The notes under the pieces were generated by a model. That model saw only the letters and a list, made by a program, of their open reading frames with translations, made no database searches and had not been told where the DNA came from. DNA of 64,000 bases from a virus, in IMG/VR virus record IMGVR_UViG_3300032931_000905, positions 1-64,000 of that record, one strand, 5' to 3'. A program made the position numbers and the translations under genes. This document shows, in pieces, positions 45,037-52,608 of this stretch (position 1 is the stretch's first letter; the number at the start of each line of letters is the position of its first letter).

Positions 45037-45333
45037 TTATATTTCTCGGCGACCTTTGTATGAGCGGGATTCGATGTTCCCAACTTTGGTATGACCATCG
45101 TGGGAGGTGGCTTTCTTCCAAAAGCGTTTCATGGGTTCAAGGATGCCATGACGAAAATCATCAGGAACCTTCTGCACACCCAGATGGAAGGGATCACCAA
45201 TTCTGGTTGCGGCAAGGAAGACCACGCTGTATTGGGGATTGGCGGATTGCCACTCCGTTTGCGCCTGAATACTGGCAAAGGTGTATTCAACAATCTCGCG
45301 GGTCTCGGTATGCTGGAAGGAGTTTGTGACCAT
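45037..45333 (-). CDS. Hypothetical protein
   Basis: 98 residues (MVTNSFQHTETREIVEYTF). An N-terminal helical part, a short beta segment (YSVVFLAATRIGDPF) and a basic C-terminus (RSYKGRREI). No family recognised; no clear ribosome-binding site. A strong hairpin lies just upstream (45354-45379). Confidence 0.55.
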   Translation of the reverse strand: MVTNSFQHTETREIVEYTFASIQAQTEWQSANPQYSVVFLAATRIGDPFHLGVQKVPDDFRHGILEPMKRFWKKATSHDGHTKVGNIESRSYKGRREI

Positions 45334-45353
45334 ACAGTGTATTTAGCCCTATT

Positions 45354-45379
45354 GACGGATACGGATGGCCGTATCCGTC
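45354..45379. other. Perfect 11-bp intergenic hairpin
   Basis: GACGGATACGG-ATGG-CCGTATCCGTC, perfect 11-bp stem with a 4-nt loop in the 61-nt gap between two genes. No T-run on either strand. It may be a processing or stability element, or an attenuator. Confidence 0.6.
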
Positions 45380-45394
45380 TTGGTATGTTTGTGA

Positions 45395-45760
45395 TTAGAC
45401 TGCGGCGAGTTCGGCTTCTGTCACCAGCGGTGCCGCAACGACCGGCGTGACGGCCGCGGTCAGCCCCGTCACATCAGGCACAATGGCGCCCGCGTTTCGA
45501 CGATCCTGTAGATAGGACAACATCGTTTCACGATTCATCAGGGTATAGGACACATTCTGTTTGGCGCCAGTCCTGACAATGAGGGCACCGCGCTTTTTGA
45601 GTTCCCACATATAGGTCGGAATGCGCCCAGGGACGAGAATCCCTTGCAGCGTAATCAACAATTCGGCATGGGTCACCACACGCGGTGCCGGGCTACCAGA
45701 CATGAGGACCACCAAAATTTGTTCTGCCACCGACAACTTCTTATGCAATGTACCGGACAT
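45395..45760 (-). CDS. Small winged-helix-like hypothetical protein
   Basis: 121 residues. The region VAEQILVVLMSG ... THAELLITLQGI ... IPTYMWELKKRGALIVRTG ... SYTLM has the helix-helix-wing rhythm of winged-helix proteins; a Val/Ala-rich tail follows. DNA binding is possible, by pattern only. The promoter is at 45816-45844, with a 10-codon ATG reading frame beginning exactly at the expected transcription start. Confidence 0.6.
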   Translation of the reverse strand: MSGTLHKKLSVAEQILVVLMSGSPAPRVVTHAELLITLQGILVPGRIPTYMWELKKRGALIVRTGAKQNVSYTLMNRETMLSYLQDRRNAGAIVPDVTGLTAAVTPVVAAPLVTEAELAAV

Positions 45761-45815
45761 AATCCCACAACCTCCATTAAATGAATAACACAGATAAAAC
45801 GACTACCATAAGTTA

Positions 45816-45844
45816 AGTATAGCACATTCCTGCCGACTTGTCAA
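45816..45844 (-). promoter_or_regulatory. Sigma-70 promoter
   Basis: TTGACA (45839-45844), 17 nt, TATACT (45816-45821). The next ATG (45809) is 6 nt after the -10 box and opens a 10-codon frame ending just before the TGGAGG of the 45760 gene. Confidence 0.8.
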
Positions 45845-46023
45845 GTCTTTTTTACGGTTACGGTATCACGATCCTCGTCCATGAGGCGGACCAGTTCCTT
45901 GGGTGTCATGGCATACCGAATACCATGACTCGCCGAACGGATCACACCACTATACATCAGCATTCGAATGGCCTGGCGCCGTCGCTTTCGACGGTCCAAC
46001 GCATTTTTAATGTAGTGTATCAC
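45841..46023 (-). CDS. Small basic hypothetical protein
   Basis: 60 residues from GTG 46023, 4 nt after the upstream stop. Arg/Lys-rich N-terminus (DRRKRRRQAIRML) then TPKELVRLMDED. Possibly nucleic-acid-binding. Start codon not certain. Confidence 0.5.
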   Translation of the reverse strand: MIHYIKNALDRRKRRRQAIRMLMYSGVIRSASHGIRYAMTPKELVRLMDEDRDTVTVKKT

Positions 46024-46027
46024 GCGA

Positions 46028-46306
46028 TCACTTTGCTTTCTTTGTGGCCTTGATCTTGGCCGTTTTCTTTGGTGGCCCGTTTGTAATCCAGGTCTTGATC
46101 GACTTCCTGGCACTGAGGTTTCCCGGCTTCCAGGGTAACCCTTTCGAGGACATGGAAGGCTGGGCCGAGGGCGGCGCAAACGAGTAGGCATCATGGGGCT
46201 TAATCTGTTTGATTTTGCCTCCGTTGAGGACCCATTCGTCTACCAGCGCCTTCAGTTCTTCGCGGGTTATTTCTTTGTTGGCTAACAGTTCATCACGTAC
46301 TTGCAT
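46028..46306 (-). CDS. Hypothetical protein with basic tail
   Basis: 92 residues, AAGGAG site before the ATG. A helical N-terminus (QVRDELLANKEITREELKAL), a proline/serine-rich middle and a lysine-rich end (KKTAKIKATKKAK). No family recognised. Confidence 0.65.
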   Translation of the reverse strand: MQVRDELLANKEITREELKALVDEWVLNGGKIKQIKPHDAYSFAPPSAQPSMSSKGLPWKPGNLSARKSIKTWITNGPPKKTAKIKATKKAK

Positions 46307-46338
46307 TATCTCGTTCTCCTTGAGTAATATGATTGATC

Positions 46339-46743
46339 CTACTGAGTCTTCTTCTTTGTGACGGCTTTCTTGGGTGCTGTGCGCTTCATTGCCTTGGCAT
46401 GTTGCAGACCTGTCAGGGCTTCTGCTTCATCGGCTCGTGCGGCCTCCAGTCGGGCATCAGATAGGGCCGAGTCCAGTGCTATCTGCACCAAGGCACGGTG
46501 GTTCTTTTCTGACTGCCAAAGATGTTCCGCCTGGGCCAACTCGGACCGTAGATCCTCAATCACCCTTTCGCGGCTGTCGATCCATGTACTGAGGCTCTCG
46601 ACCTGGTGCGTGAGATAACCGATCTCTGTGAAGGGCCAGAATCTCCGGTACCATTCCGTGGTAAACGCGAGGCGGGCCACCATGGCGAGTACCATACACC
46701 CGATCAAGGCCAGACCGATGACAAATTCCATTCCGATTTCCAT
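46339..46743 (-). CDS. Membrane-anchored coiled-coil protein (possible inner spanin)
   Basis: 134 residues from ATG 46743, overlapping the upstream stop (TAATG). One N-terminal membrane span (residues about 6-28, VIGLALIGCMVLAMVARLAF), a long helical region (about 45-115) and a basic tail. The plan (anchor plus coil) is that of i-spanins such as Rz, but there is no partner o-spanin beside it and the tail is unusually basic. Spanin is one possibility only. Confidence 0.6.
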   Translation of the reverse strand: MEIGMEFVIGLALIGCMVLAMVARLAFTTEWYRRFWPFTEIGYLTHQVESLSTWIDSRERVIEDLRSELAQAEHLWQSEKNHRALVQIALDSALSDARLEAARADEAEALTGLQHAKAMKRTAPKKAVTKKKTQ

Positions 46744-46889
46744 TATGTTTTTCCTTCCATCGTACACATGACCAAGGCGGAGACACCATAGCACAACCAG
46801 ACCACCGCCCACTTCACATGACCTTGATACAGGGAGAACCCTGCGGCGGCGACATACAAGATCCCGTTGATAATCACAAAATAATTCAT
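46743..46889 (-). CDS. 48-residue membrane protein
   Basis: MNYFVIINGILYVAAAGFS ... WAVVWLCYGVSALVMC: two membrane spans. Similar tiny two-span proteins with an MNYFV start occur in cyanophage-like genomes, from memory. Its ends overlap both neighbours. Confidence 0.6.
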   Translation of the reverse strand: MNYFVIINGILYVAAAGFSLYQGHVKWAVVWLCYGVSALVMCTMEGKT

Positions 46890-47230
46890 GCGCCGTCTTC
46901 CTGGGCTTCATCCTCAAACAAGTCATCTTGAGGAAGTAGAGACTCCTCTGGGTCCCAATCATCACGGTTTGTGGTATCTTCCGATTGTTTTGGATCATTC
47001 ATCCAGCGTAAGAATTCCTGGTATTTGTCGTGCGACAACCACAAGGCCGTCATATGCGATTCCAAGAATCCCACGGTCAGGTCTCGTTCCTCTGTGGTGG
47101 CGTCCGCCTTTCGCAGGCGCTCCAAGCACTTGAGAATTTCTAAGGTATGTTCGTGCATCCACCAGAGACTATCAGCAGGAGGCGTGGGTCTCGGTACTCT
47201 CGGATCTATCGGTTCATCCAGTAAATTCAT
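46886..47230 (-). CDS. Acidic hypothetical protein
   Basis: 114 residues. A central helical region (HTLEILKCLERLRKADATTEE) and a very acidic C-terminus (EESLLPQDDLFEDEAQEDGA). No family recognised. AAGGAAG upstream; ATGA overlaps at both ends. Confidence 0.65.
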   Translation of the reverse strand: MNLLDEPIDPRVPRPTPPADSLWWMHEHTLEILKCLERLRKADATTEERDLTVGFLESHMTALWLSHDKYQEFLRWMNDPKQSEDTTNRDDWDPEESLLPQDDLFEDEAQEDGA

Positions 47231-47283
47231 TCTTGGCTTCCTTTCGGCTTTTCGTCGCCCTCAAAGGCCTGTGGTTCGCTCAT
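47227..47283 (-). CDS. 18-residue micro-ORF
   Basis: MSEPQAFEGDEKPKGSQE with GGAG 6 nt upstream and an ATGA overlap with the next gene. It may be a leader that couples translation rather than a functional peptide. Confidence 0.4.
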   Translation of the reverse strand: MSEPQAFEGDEKPKGSQE

Positions 47284-47294
47284 CTTCTACTCCG

Positions 47295-47423
47295 TTATGG
47301 ATTCAGTATCCTTGTGAGGTCTGCGGCCAAGGCCTTGAAGGCCCGTATGATAGCCGATTCCGCACAGGCCCATTCATAATACAACACCACACACAACAAA
47401 ATCCATCCTAGCCAGGCAAACAT
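47295..47423 (-). CDS. 42-residue membrane peptide
   Basis: MFAWLGWILLCVVLYYEWA then an amphipathic segment (AIIRAFKALAADL). One membrane span. Its start overlaps the stop of the PagL-like gene (TAATG), so it is coupled to it. Confidence 0.5.
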   Translation of the reverse strand: MFAWLGWILLCVVLYYEWACAESAIIRAFKALAADLTRILNP

Positions 47424-47884
47424 TAGAACACCCAACCCGTCTGAATCGTGACCATGTTCATGCCGATATTCGGACCATCAGCGGTATTCAGACCCAGGGC
47501 TTTTCCATTCGACATATGCCACAACTCTACACCCAAGCGAAAATCTTTGTATCCTACGCTCACTTGCCCGCCCAGACCAAACTGGGTCCGCTGGGGCAAT
47601 TCGATCTGTGAATGATCGACATACGAGACACCGAATCTCGGCGTCAAGGTCACACTATAATCTGGCTTCGGCTCAAACTTGAAGCCGTATTGTAACTCGG
47701 TGCCATAGAAACCGTTTGTGGTCGCTTTGGCATTGATTCCCCAACCCTTGTCACAAGTCTGCACTGAGACAATCGCGGCATTTCCCGCGGTATTCTGGTG
47801 CTTGGATTGTTTGAAATCTGTGGAGGCCATGTATCCTGCCATCAGGACGGGGGCTAAACATAATGTGGCCACTTCTCTAATCAC
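47423..47884 (-). CDS. PagL-like lipid A deacylase homologue (outer membrane barrel)
   Basis: 153 residues from GTG 47884, with AAGGAG 7 nt upstream. A signal peptide (about residues 1-20), then amphipathic strands (GFYGTELQYGFKFEPK, VTLTPRFGVSYVDH, RLGVELWHMSN) and an aromatic end (TIQTGWVF). The HxSN motif (H123, S125) matches the His-Ser of PagL. The third catalytic residue, Glu in the PNxGIE block, appears as Asn here (PNIGMN), so activity is uncertain. It might change lipid A or serve as a decoy barrel. Confidence 0.65.
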   Translation of the reverse strand: MIREVATLCLAPVLMAGYMASTDFKQSKHQNTAGNAAIVSVQTCDKGWGINAKATTNGFYGTELQYGFKFEPKPDYSVTLTPRFGVSYVDHSQIELPQRTQFGLGGQVSVGYKDFRLGVELWHMSNGKALGLNTADGPNIGMNMVTIQTGWVF

Positions 47885-47920
47885 TCTGAGTCTCCTTGTT
47901 ATTCTCGTCAATCTCTATAG

Positions 47921-47949
47921 TGTTATAGTAACACAGGGGCACAGAGAAT
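47921..47949 (-). promoter_or_regulatory. Weak sigma-70 promoter of the PagL-like gene
   Basis: TTGCAT then 17 nt then TACTAT on the minus strand, about 37 nt before the GTG start. Weaker than the other promoters here. Confidence 0.45.
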
Positions 47950-48014
47950 GCAAGCAAAAAGTGAGAGATTAGAGGATTATAATGTTCCAGAAGTGCAATA
48001 AAATCAACTACTTA

Positions 48015-48296
48015 TTATAAGTCATTGATATCATTGATATGTTCGTGATTCGTGGGAATAGGTTCTATCAGAAGAAAGGAATACGCCGTATATCCCTCAT
48101 TTTTCATCTTTCCGGTACAGGATAGACTGGCTAGCCGACAAAAACGCTCTAGATCGCCCTCAAACGAGAGATCATCACAGAAGGCGATCAATTCATCACC
48201 TGGCGAGAGTTCGTTGATCCTGAGCCGAATGTGGAGGATTGGGAAGGGACAAACCATGCCCCGGCAATCTACAATAGGGATACCGGAATGTTCCAT
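48015..48296 (-). CDS. tusA: TusA/SirA-family sulfur carrier protein
   Basis: 93 residues. The TusA signature is VDCRGMVCPFPILHIRLRIN, with the active Cys16 in CPFP, then GDELIAFCDDLSFEGDLERF. The C-terminus is about 15 residues longer than usual. TusA carries persulfide sulfur for tRNA 2-thiolation and molybdopterin synthesis, and in sulfur oxidisers for dissimilatory sulfur transfer. In a phage with many tRNAs, tRNA thiolation is the simplest guess; effects on host sulfur flow are also possible. Confidence 0.85.
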   Translation of the reverse strand: MEHSGIPIVDCRGMVCPFPILHIRLRINELSPGDELIAFCDDLSFEGDLERFCRLASLSCTGKMKNEGYTAYSFLLIEPIPTNHEHINDINDL

Positions 48297-48297
48297 C

Positions 48298-48465
48298 TTA
48301 TTCCTGTAATAACTCGGCTTTACTCTCGTTGGTCGACTCTTTTGCCAGGGACGAGAGATTTTGGCGCATCAGGGCGACCAACTTACTCTGGAGGACGGCA
48401 ATATTGCCTTCGTTCTTTTCGATTTGGGCGACCAGGTCTCTGATCTGTTCATCGACGGTTTTCAT
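48298..48465 (-). CDS. Small coiled-coil protein
   Basis: 55 residues from ATG 48465 (GGAG upstream). Heptad pattern VDEQIRDLVAQIEKNEGNIA then LQSKLVALM: a short coiled coil. Overlaps the upstream gene by 17 nt. Function unknown. Confidence 0.6.
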   Translation of the reverse strand: MKTVDEQIRDLVAQIEKNEGNIAVLQSKLVALMRQNLSSLAKESTNESKAELLQE

Positions 48466-48622
48466 GTTCATAGCTCCGATCATCATCGTGAAACTCCGAT
48501 GGGGTATCCTGGTATCGAGGTTCCCGATTGGGTTTAGGTTTTTTACTGCCCTGCGTCTGTTCCTTGTTGTCCCGAAACTTCTGTGGTTTCTTATTCTTTT
48601 CGATCAACCGAGTGCCAAACAT
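48449..48622 (-). CDS. Small charged, probably disordered protein
   Basis: 57 residues from ATG 48622, AAGGAG 8 nt upstream. Rich in Lys, Arg, Asp, Asn and Pro (NKKPQKFRDNKEQTQGSKK). No hydrophobic core. Unknown. Confidence 0.55.
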   Translation of the reverse strand: MFGTRLIEKNKKPQKFRDNKEQTQGSKKPKPNREPRYQDTPSEFHDDDRSYEHENRR

Positions 48623-48643
48623 GCCTTGTTCTCCTTGTATGAG

Positions 48644-48910
48644 TTATTCTGCGCTTGCACGACCATCATCGATATGATGATGTTGAAAATCTAACCAGGC
48701 ATGTCCTAATTCGTGCAAGAGGATATACCGTTTTCTATTGAGGGGAAGACTTTTCCGAATGTAGATGGTGCGTCCATCCACATACCAGAGACCGTCGGAA
48801 CCATGGTCCTTTCGATTGAATTCGCCATTGCTGAGTTGCTTGACCGTAATGACATACCCAAACGGCAGGACCACCTTTCGAGGAATCCTGGCTTGTCCTA
48901 TGTGTGCCAT
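48644..48910 (-). CDS. HExxH metallopeptidase-like protein (ImmA/IrrE type)
   Basis: 88 residues from ATG 48910, overlapping the GT2 stop. The motif YILLHELGHAWLDFQHHH carries the zinc-binding HELGH; a preceding beta segment (YVITVKQLSNGEF, RTIYIRKSLPL) fits the compact ImmA/IrrE-like peptidase fold. In phages and mobile elements such peptidases cleave repressors. The target here is unknown. Confidence 0.72.
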   Translation of the reverse strand: MAHIGQARIPRKVVLPFGYVITVKQLSNGEFNRKDHGSDGLWYVDGRTIYIRKSLPLNRKRYILLHELGHAWLDFQHHHIDDGRASAE

Positions 48911-49611
48911 GGTAGGGAGTCTCCGTGTTGTGACGCCATATACTGATTGCCGTTGACAAAGAATTGTAAGGCCGGCGAAGTTGAGGAGGCTCCGAGACGA
49001 TAATTGACTGTGTGTTGTTTGGTGCTTCGGCAATTCGGAAAGTAGTGAAGCAGATTCCCGAAAAATTGTCGATCTGCCGCATACTTCCCATACCAGGTAT
49101 GTCCAACTTTGGTCGCAATGTCCCGCGGTATTGCAAAACAGGAGGTATCAATATGATGGGTATCGACCGTACCCGCAATCGGATACTTGGGACCCAGGCT
49201 TTCGCAATTATCAGGGCACAAGAACTCACCTTTGAGGGTGACGATGTTCCGCAGGGTAAACGCCCAGGAACCTGGACTGAGGACCTTCCGATAGGCCTCA
49301 ATGAAATTCGGTTCGGCATAGTTATCTTCATCCAGATAACACAAGACCTCTTCGTTGACTAAAAACGAGGCCGCCGCATAGGCCCGATGCCCATACCAGC
49401 CACCGGCACCGATGTTTTCCGTGAGCCAGATAAACTTCATTTTATCGGTCAGGCCGACACGCATCACGATCTTATTCACGGCCGCATTGTACTGACTCCC
49501 ATCGACAATGATATAATGCACACAATCCTGTGCCTTGACGGACTCAAGACACTCCTCAAGTTCTGGCTTCCCAATCGTAGGGGTAATGACGGCCATCGTT
49601 CCGGTAAACAT
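48898..49611 (-). CDS. GT-A family 2 glycosyltransferase
   Basis: 237 residues from ATG 49611, sharing TAATG with the upstream stop. The N-terminal nucleotide-binding strand is MAVITPTIGKPELEECL, VDGSQYNAAVN, the DxD-like motif is VLCYLDEDNYAEP, and an acceptor-side TWYGKYAADRQFF. It may glycosylate phage DNA, a virion protein or host surface sugar. No modified-base genes are visible nearby, so the substrate is open. Confidence 0.8.
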   Translation of the reverse strand: MFTGTMAVITPTIGKPELEECLESVKAQDCVHYIIVDGSQYNAAVNKIVMRVGLTDKMKFIWLTENIGAGGWYGHRAYAAASFLVNEEVLCYLDEDNYAEPNFIEAYRKVLSPGSWAFTLRNIVTLKGEFLCPDNCESLGPKYPIAGTVDTHHIDTSCFAIPRDIATKVGHTWYGKYAADRQFFGNLLHYFPNCRSTKQHTVNYRLGASSTSPALQFFVNGNQYMASQHGDSLPWHT

Positions 49612-50045
49612 TATGCCTTGACCTCCCACGGCATATCAGGATAGGCTTGCTTGACCAGGGTGGCCGTCAAATGAGGTACCGCGAGTGTTTTGTTGATGAC
49701 CCCGGCCAACAAGGAGGCTTCGTCCTTATGGAGACAGGCCAATAAGGTATGGAGATTCTGCTCCGCTTTGCGAGGGGACATGGTCCCTTTTCGGGCAGGA
49801 TGATCCTTGACAAAGATATATAATTTTTTCACTTCTTGTTCCAGATAGGCCAGATTCAATCCCGCCGGATCGACGGAGGGCTTATACTTCGGTACCGTGA
49901 CCTCAAACACCGTGGAGGGATTGAAGGCATAATTCAAAAATTCCTTGAGTCCAGGGCTCGTATATTCACGGAGTATCCGCACTCGTTCCGCATCGTTGGG
50001 GGCGAGTGTGAGCTTATCGAAAATTTCTGAGAATAAGAAAATCAT
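49611..50045 (-). CDS. Conserved myovirus protein, function unknown
   Basis: 144 residues from ATG 50045 with GAAGGG upstream. The pattern DAERVRILREYTSPGLKEFL, YKPSVDPAGLNLAYLEQEVKK and LHTLLACLHKDEASLLAGVI occurs widely in T4-like phages of aquatic bacteria. I know of no function. It sits between RNase H and the glycosyltransferase. Confidence 0.72.
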   Translation of the reverse strand: MIFLFSEIFDKLTLAPNDAERVRILREYTSPGLKEFLNYAFNPSTVFEVTVPKYKPSVDPAGLNLAYLEQEVKKLYIFVKDHPARKGTMSPRKAEQNLHTLLACLHKDEASLLAGVINKTLAVPHLTATLVKQAYPDMPWEVKA

Positions 50046-50055
50046 GGTATCCCTT

Positions 50056-50922
50056 CTAAAATTCATCAATCACGGAGATTAACTGAGTGAGTTGCTTCTT
50101 GACGAGGTATTGGAGAAACTCGCCTTTGGTATTCCGAGGTGCCTGGGTATGCGCCTGGACGATCTCGTTTTTCAGTGTCGCAGGGATCTGCTTCAGATCA
50201 ATGAGGACCTGATTCCGATGATAATTCCGCAACATCGTCGCATCACAGAAGGCCTCTGGCGGTTGCATCAACCATTGCACCAATTTCTTTTCTGTAATAG
50301 GTCGTTGCCGTCCACCGGTCACAAACACATCATCAGGAGAGAGGATATTCGGAATGCCGTCATCCTTATCCCCACGAATGATCAATTGCTTGAGTTGCAT
50401 CGCGGGCATGGATTCGATAATAAACTTTTTGAGCACCGGGGCATACTGTCGGACATTCTCATCGATTTGTAACTGAGGAAAGTCTTTATCACCAGAGATA
50501 ATCAACACAGGCTCCGATGCGGCGACATACGGCACCAAGGTCCCAATCACATCATCCGCTTCGGCCCCGTTGACCTTCACAGAGGTATAGGGTGTGTGCG
50601 TGAAGACTTCATCCAGGATCGTATTCATATGATAATGGATCGAGATCCAATCAAAGGTCGAGGTCATACGGTTGGCGGCACGCCGGGCTTTATAGTGGGG
50701 GAAGAGGTTCCTTCGCCAGTAGGTCGACGAATCGAATGCCAGGACGACCCCAGCAGACTGGGACGTATTGGCAAAGGTGCGTTTGAATTTGTTGACATTG
50801 CTCCGAAGAGAATTCAAGACAATCGCTCTGAGCAAGTCTTCATTGATGGGGGAATTTTTTTGCATCGCAATGTGTTGAAACATTGATGCGTAGGCGATAT
50901 TCGAGATGTCAATGATAATCAT
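50056..50922 (-). CDS. rnh: RNase H / 5'-3' exonuclease (T4 Rnh family)
   Basis: 288 residues (T4: 305). FEN-family motifs are MIIIDISNIAYASM with the first Asp, GVVLAFDSSTYWRRNLFPHYKA, broken as VLAFDSSTYWRR, then VNGAEADDVIGTL (acidic cluster) and VLIISGDKDFPQL (second metal site), with GDKDDGIPN. It removes RNA primers and flaps. T4 also has rnh near dsbA and 33. A late-type CATAAATA lies 46 nt upstream. Confidence 0.92.
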   Translation of the reverse strand: MIIIDISNIAYASMFQHIAMQKNSPINEDLLRAIVLNSLRSNVNKFKRTFANTSQSAGVVLAFDSSTYWRRNLFPHYKARRAANRMTSTFDWISIHYHMNTILDEVFTHTPYTSVKVNGAEADDVIGTLVPYVAASEPVLIISGDKDFPQLQIDENVRQYAPVLKKFIIESMPAMQLKQLIIRGDKDDGIPNILSPDDVFVTGGRQRPITEKKLVQWLMQPPEAFCDATMLRNYHRNQVLIDLKQIPATLKNEIVQAHTQAPRNTKGEFLQYLVKKQLTQLISVIDEF

Positions 50923-50938
50923 GATGTATAGGTATCGT

Positions 50939-52063
50939 TTACAGAACTTTGAGTAACAGACAATCCTTATTTATGCGCCCAGCAAGCAGCTTCTCTTTGG
51001 TGGATATCTCCCCCAGGAAATGTTTGGTCTGGACCTTTCCTGCCTTGATGAATTGGGGGATTTGTTGTAGGGGCTTACGGAGCGTTTTCCCCACAGAACG
51101 AGATGCGGTATAATTCAGAATCGAGGAACCCTTGATGGATAATCCTTCGTCAGTATCGGCGACATAGACACCCAATTGTCGGGTCCTGATATTATACACA
51201 TACAAGGCCGACGCCCCGATGATCTTTTTGGCATCGATGGAGGAGGCGGCATACTCACCAAATTGCTCTGTGGTGTCGTGATATTTGAGGTGTTTGGTCA
51301 GTTGTTCGGGGGTCTTGACTTTTTTCTTTCGGGGTGCCTTCTGTTGATGCACCTCGCCGATGGTCAATAACGCATCCGACATGATTTGATCGGCATAGGA
51401 TTCCAGCTTGATGATTTCTGGTATCGTAAAATTTGAGTACCCTTCGACCAACTGCGCGTCGGTCCCTGCCAGGACGATTCGGTATTCATCCCGCATCTGC
51501 TTAAACTTATTGATGATCGCGGGAATCTGGTCCTGGGTCAGTTCATGCTTTTGGATAATCGTCAGAGGCGACTGGCTCCGCTTACAGTCCGACAGAATCA
51601 ATTCATCGACCGCCTGATCCAACGCACCCAGACAAGCAGACAGTTGAGCCTGTGAGGAGGTATTCGCAGGTTTGACTTTGACGGTCTTGGGTCGATCTGA
51701 GGTCTCCCCTTTGATGATGACTGGGGGCAAGGCAATCTCCTTGTCCATTTTCTGTATGGCGTTCTGGAGCCACACGGATGCCTTGGGAGACAGCACGGCG
51801 CCGCGCATCAGCATTCGGCACACATAGCCTAGCGTATTGGGGCGACTCTTGATTTTCGTTTCAGTATAGTCAATCTGATGCTTGGTACAAAAGCTTTGGA
51901 GATATTTGTGGGCATGGGAGGTGTCCCGATGCTGATTATACCAGTTGAGGTGTCGGCACAATTCCATCTCTTCCAGGGGCACCAAACCATCAAAGGTCGG
52001 TTCTTCGCCACCACTAATGGCATGGAGTCTGGATTCGTTGGATTCTTTTTTTGAAGAAGGCAT
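50939..52063 (-). CDS. Conserved hypothetical protein upstream of RNase H
   Basis: 374 residues. An N-terminal helical domain (LEEMELCRHLNWYNQHRDTS, SFCTKHQIDYTE), a middle with LTQDQIPAIINKFKQMRDEY, and a C-terminal beta-rich domain (IIGASALYVYNIRTRQLGVYV). A protein of this plan is widespread in T4-like aquatic phages; function not known to me. Ends 17 nt before rnh. Confidence 0.7.
   Translation of the reverse strand: MPSSKKESNESRLHAISGGEEPTFDGLVPLEEMELCRHLNWYNQHRDTSHAHKYLQSFCTKHQIDYTETKIKSRPNTLGYVCRMLMRGAVLSPKASVWLQNAIQKMDKEIALPPVIIKGETSDRPKTVKVKPANTSSQAQLSACLGALDQAVDELILSDCKRSQSPLTIIQKHELTQDQIPAIINKFKQMRDEYRIVLAGTDAQLVEGYSNFTIPEIIKLESYADQIMSDALLTIGEVHQQKAPRKKKVKTPEQLTKHLKYHDTTEQFGEYAASSIDAKKIIGASALYVYNIRTRQLGVYVADTDEGLSIKGSSILNYTASRSVGKTLRKPLQQIPQFIKAGKVQTKHFLGEISTKEKLLAGRINKDCLLLKVL
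50968..50975 (-). promoter_or_regulatory. Possible late promoter CATAAATA before rnh
   Basis: CATAAATA on the minus strand, 46 nt before the rnh ATG but inside the previous gene. A chance match is possible. Confidence 0.35.
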
Positions 52064-52074
52064 AAGTCCTCGCG

Positions 52075-52326
52075 TTAAGTAATAATATTTTTGGGATCAG
52101 GAAGATTGTTGTCTGGTTGAGCGACGATGATCGGGTCATATACCGTAAAGACAAATGAAGGGGTACAGGGGCATCGAAGGACCAACGGACTATTAATTGC
52201 TTTACAATTCGGGCACCTCCAACCTTCAGGTACGGTGGCTGACTTCCCTTCACAAAACGCAGAAGGCGAATCAGTCAAGGGCCATGGTCTAGACTCGGCA
52301 AACCCTATGGTGGCGTGGTGTGTCAT
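52075..52326 (-). CDS. Small zinc-ribbon protein
   Basis: 83 residues. WRCPNCKAINSPLVLRCPC has two Cys pairs (CPNC, CPC) as in RanBP2-like or rubredoxin-like ribbons. The tail SFVFTVYDPIIVAQPDNN is polar. AGGGAT upstream. Function unknown. Confidence 0.68.
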   Translation of the reverse strand: MTHHATIGFAESRPWPLTDSPSAFCEGKSATVPEGWRCPNCKAINSPLVLRCPCTPSFVFTVYDPIIVAQPDNNLPDPKNIIT

Positions 52327-52337
52327 TGTATCCCTAT

Positions 52338-52604
52338 TTAGAATCGCACATTACCTTCATCGCCATCTTTATCGGCCCCTCGATTATAAATGGCCGACGT
52401 GGCAATCACCGTGACCTTCACAAAGGTGGGAGTCCCACACTTGGGGCAGTCATAGGGTGAGTGTCGATTGAGGTCTCCCAGGACGGCCATGGGTACCGTA
52501 TCGAGGGTAAAGACTTCCAAGAGACATTCGCCGGATTTGGATTGAAACTCAATATCCGTGTGACACTTGGGGCATGGTACCATAACCGAATCAAACATAC
52601 CCAT
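52338..52604 (-). CDS. Small zinc-ribbon protein
   Basis: 88 residues from ATG 52604 (AAGGAA upstream; a second ATG is 6 nt later). Two CPKC motifs (VMVPCPKCHTDIEFQ and SPYDCPKCGTPTFV) about 40 residues apart make a four-Cys zinc ribbon. Such proteins are frequent in aquatic myoviruses; role unknown. Confidence 0.7.
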   Translation of the reverse strand: MGMFDSVMVPCPKCHTDIEFQSKSGECLLEVFTLDTVPMAVLGDLNRHSPYDCPKCGTPTFVKVTVIATSAIYNRGADKDGDEGNVRF

Positions 52605-52608
52605 ATGA

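Noticed and set aside
45784-45809. 10-codon peptide MVVVLSVLFI as a real gene
   Set aside because: Its start at the expected +1 is intriguing, but the length and AT-rich context allow chance; mentioned only with the promoter.
46339-46743. Firm call of an inner spanin
   Set aside because: Anchor and coil fit, but no outer spanin is embedded or adjacent and the tail is strongly basic; kept as one possibility only.
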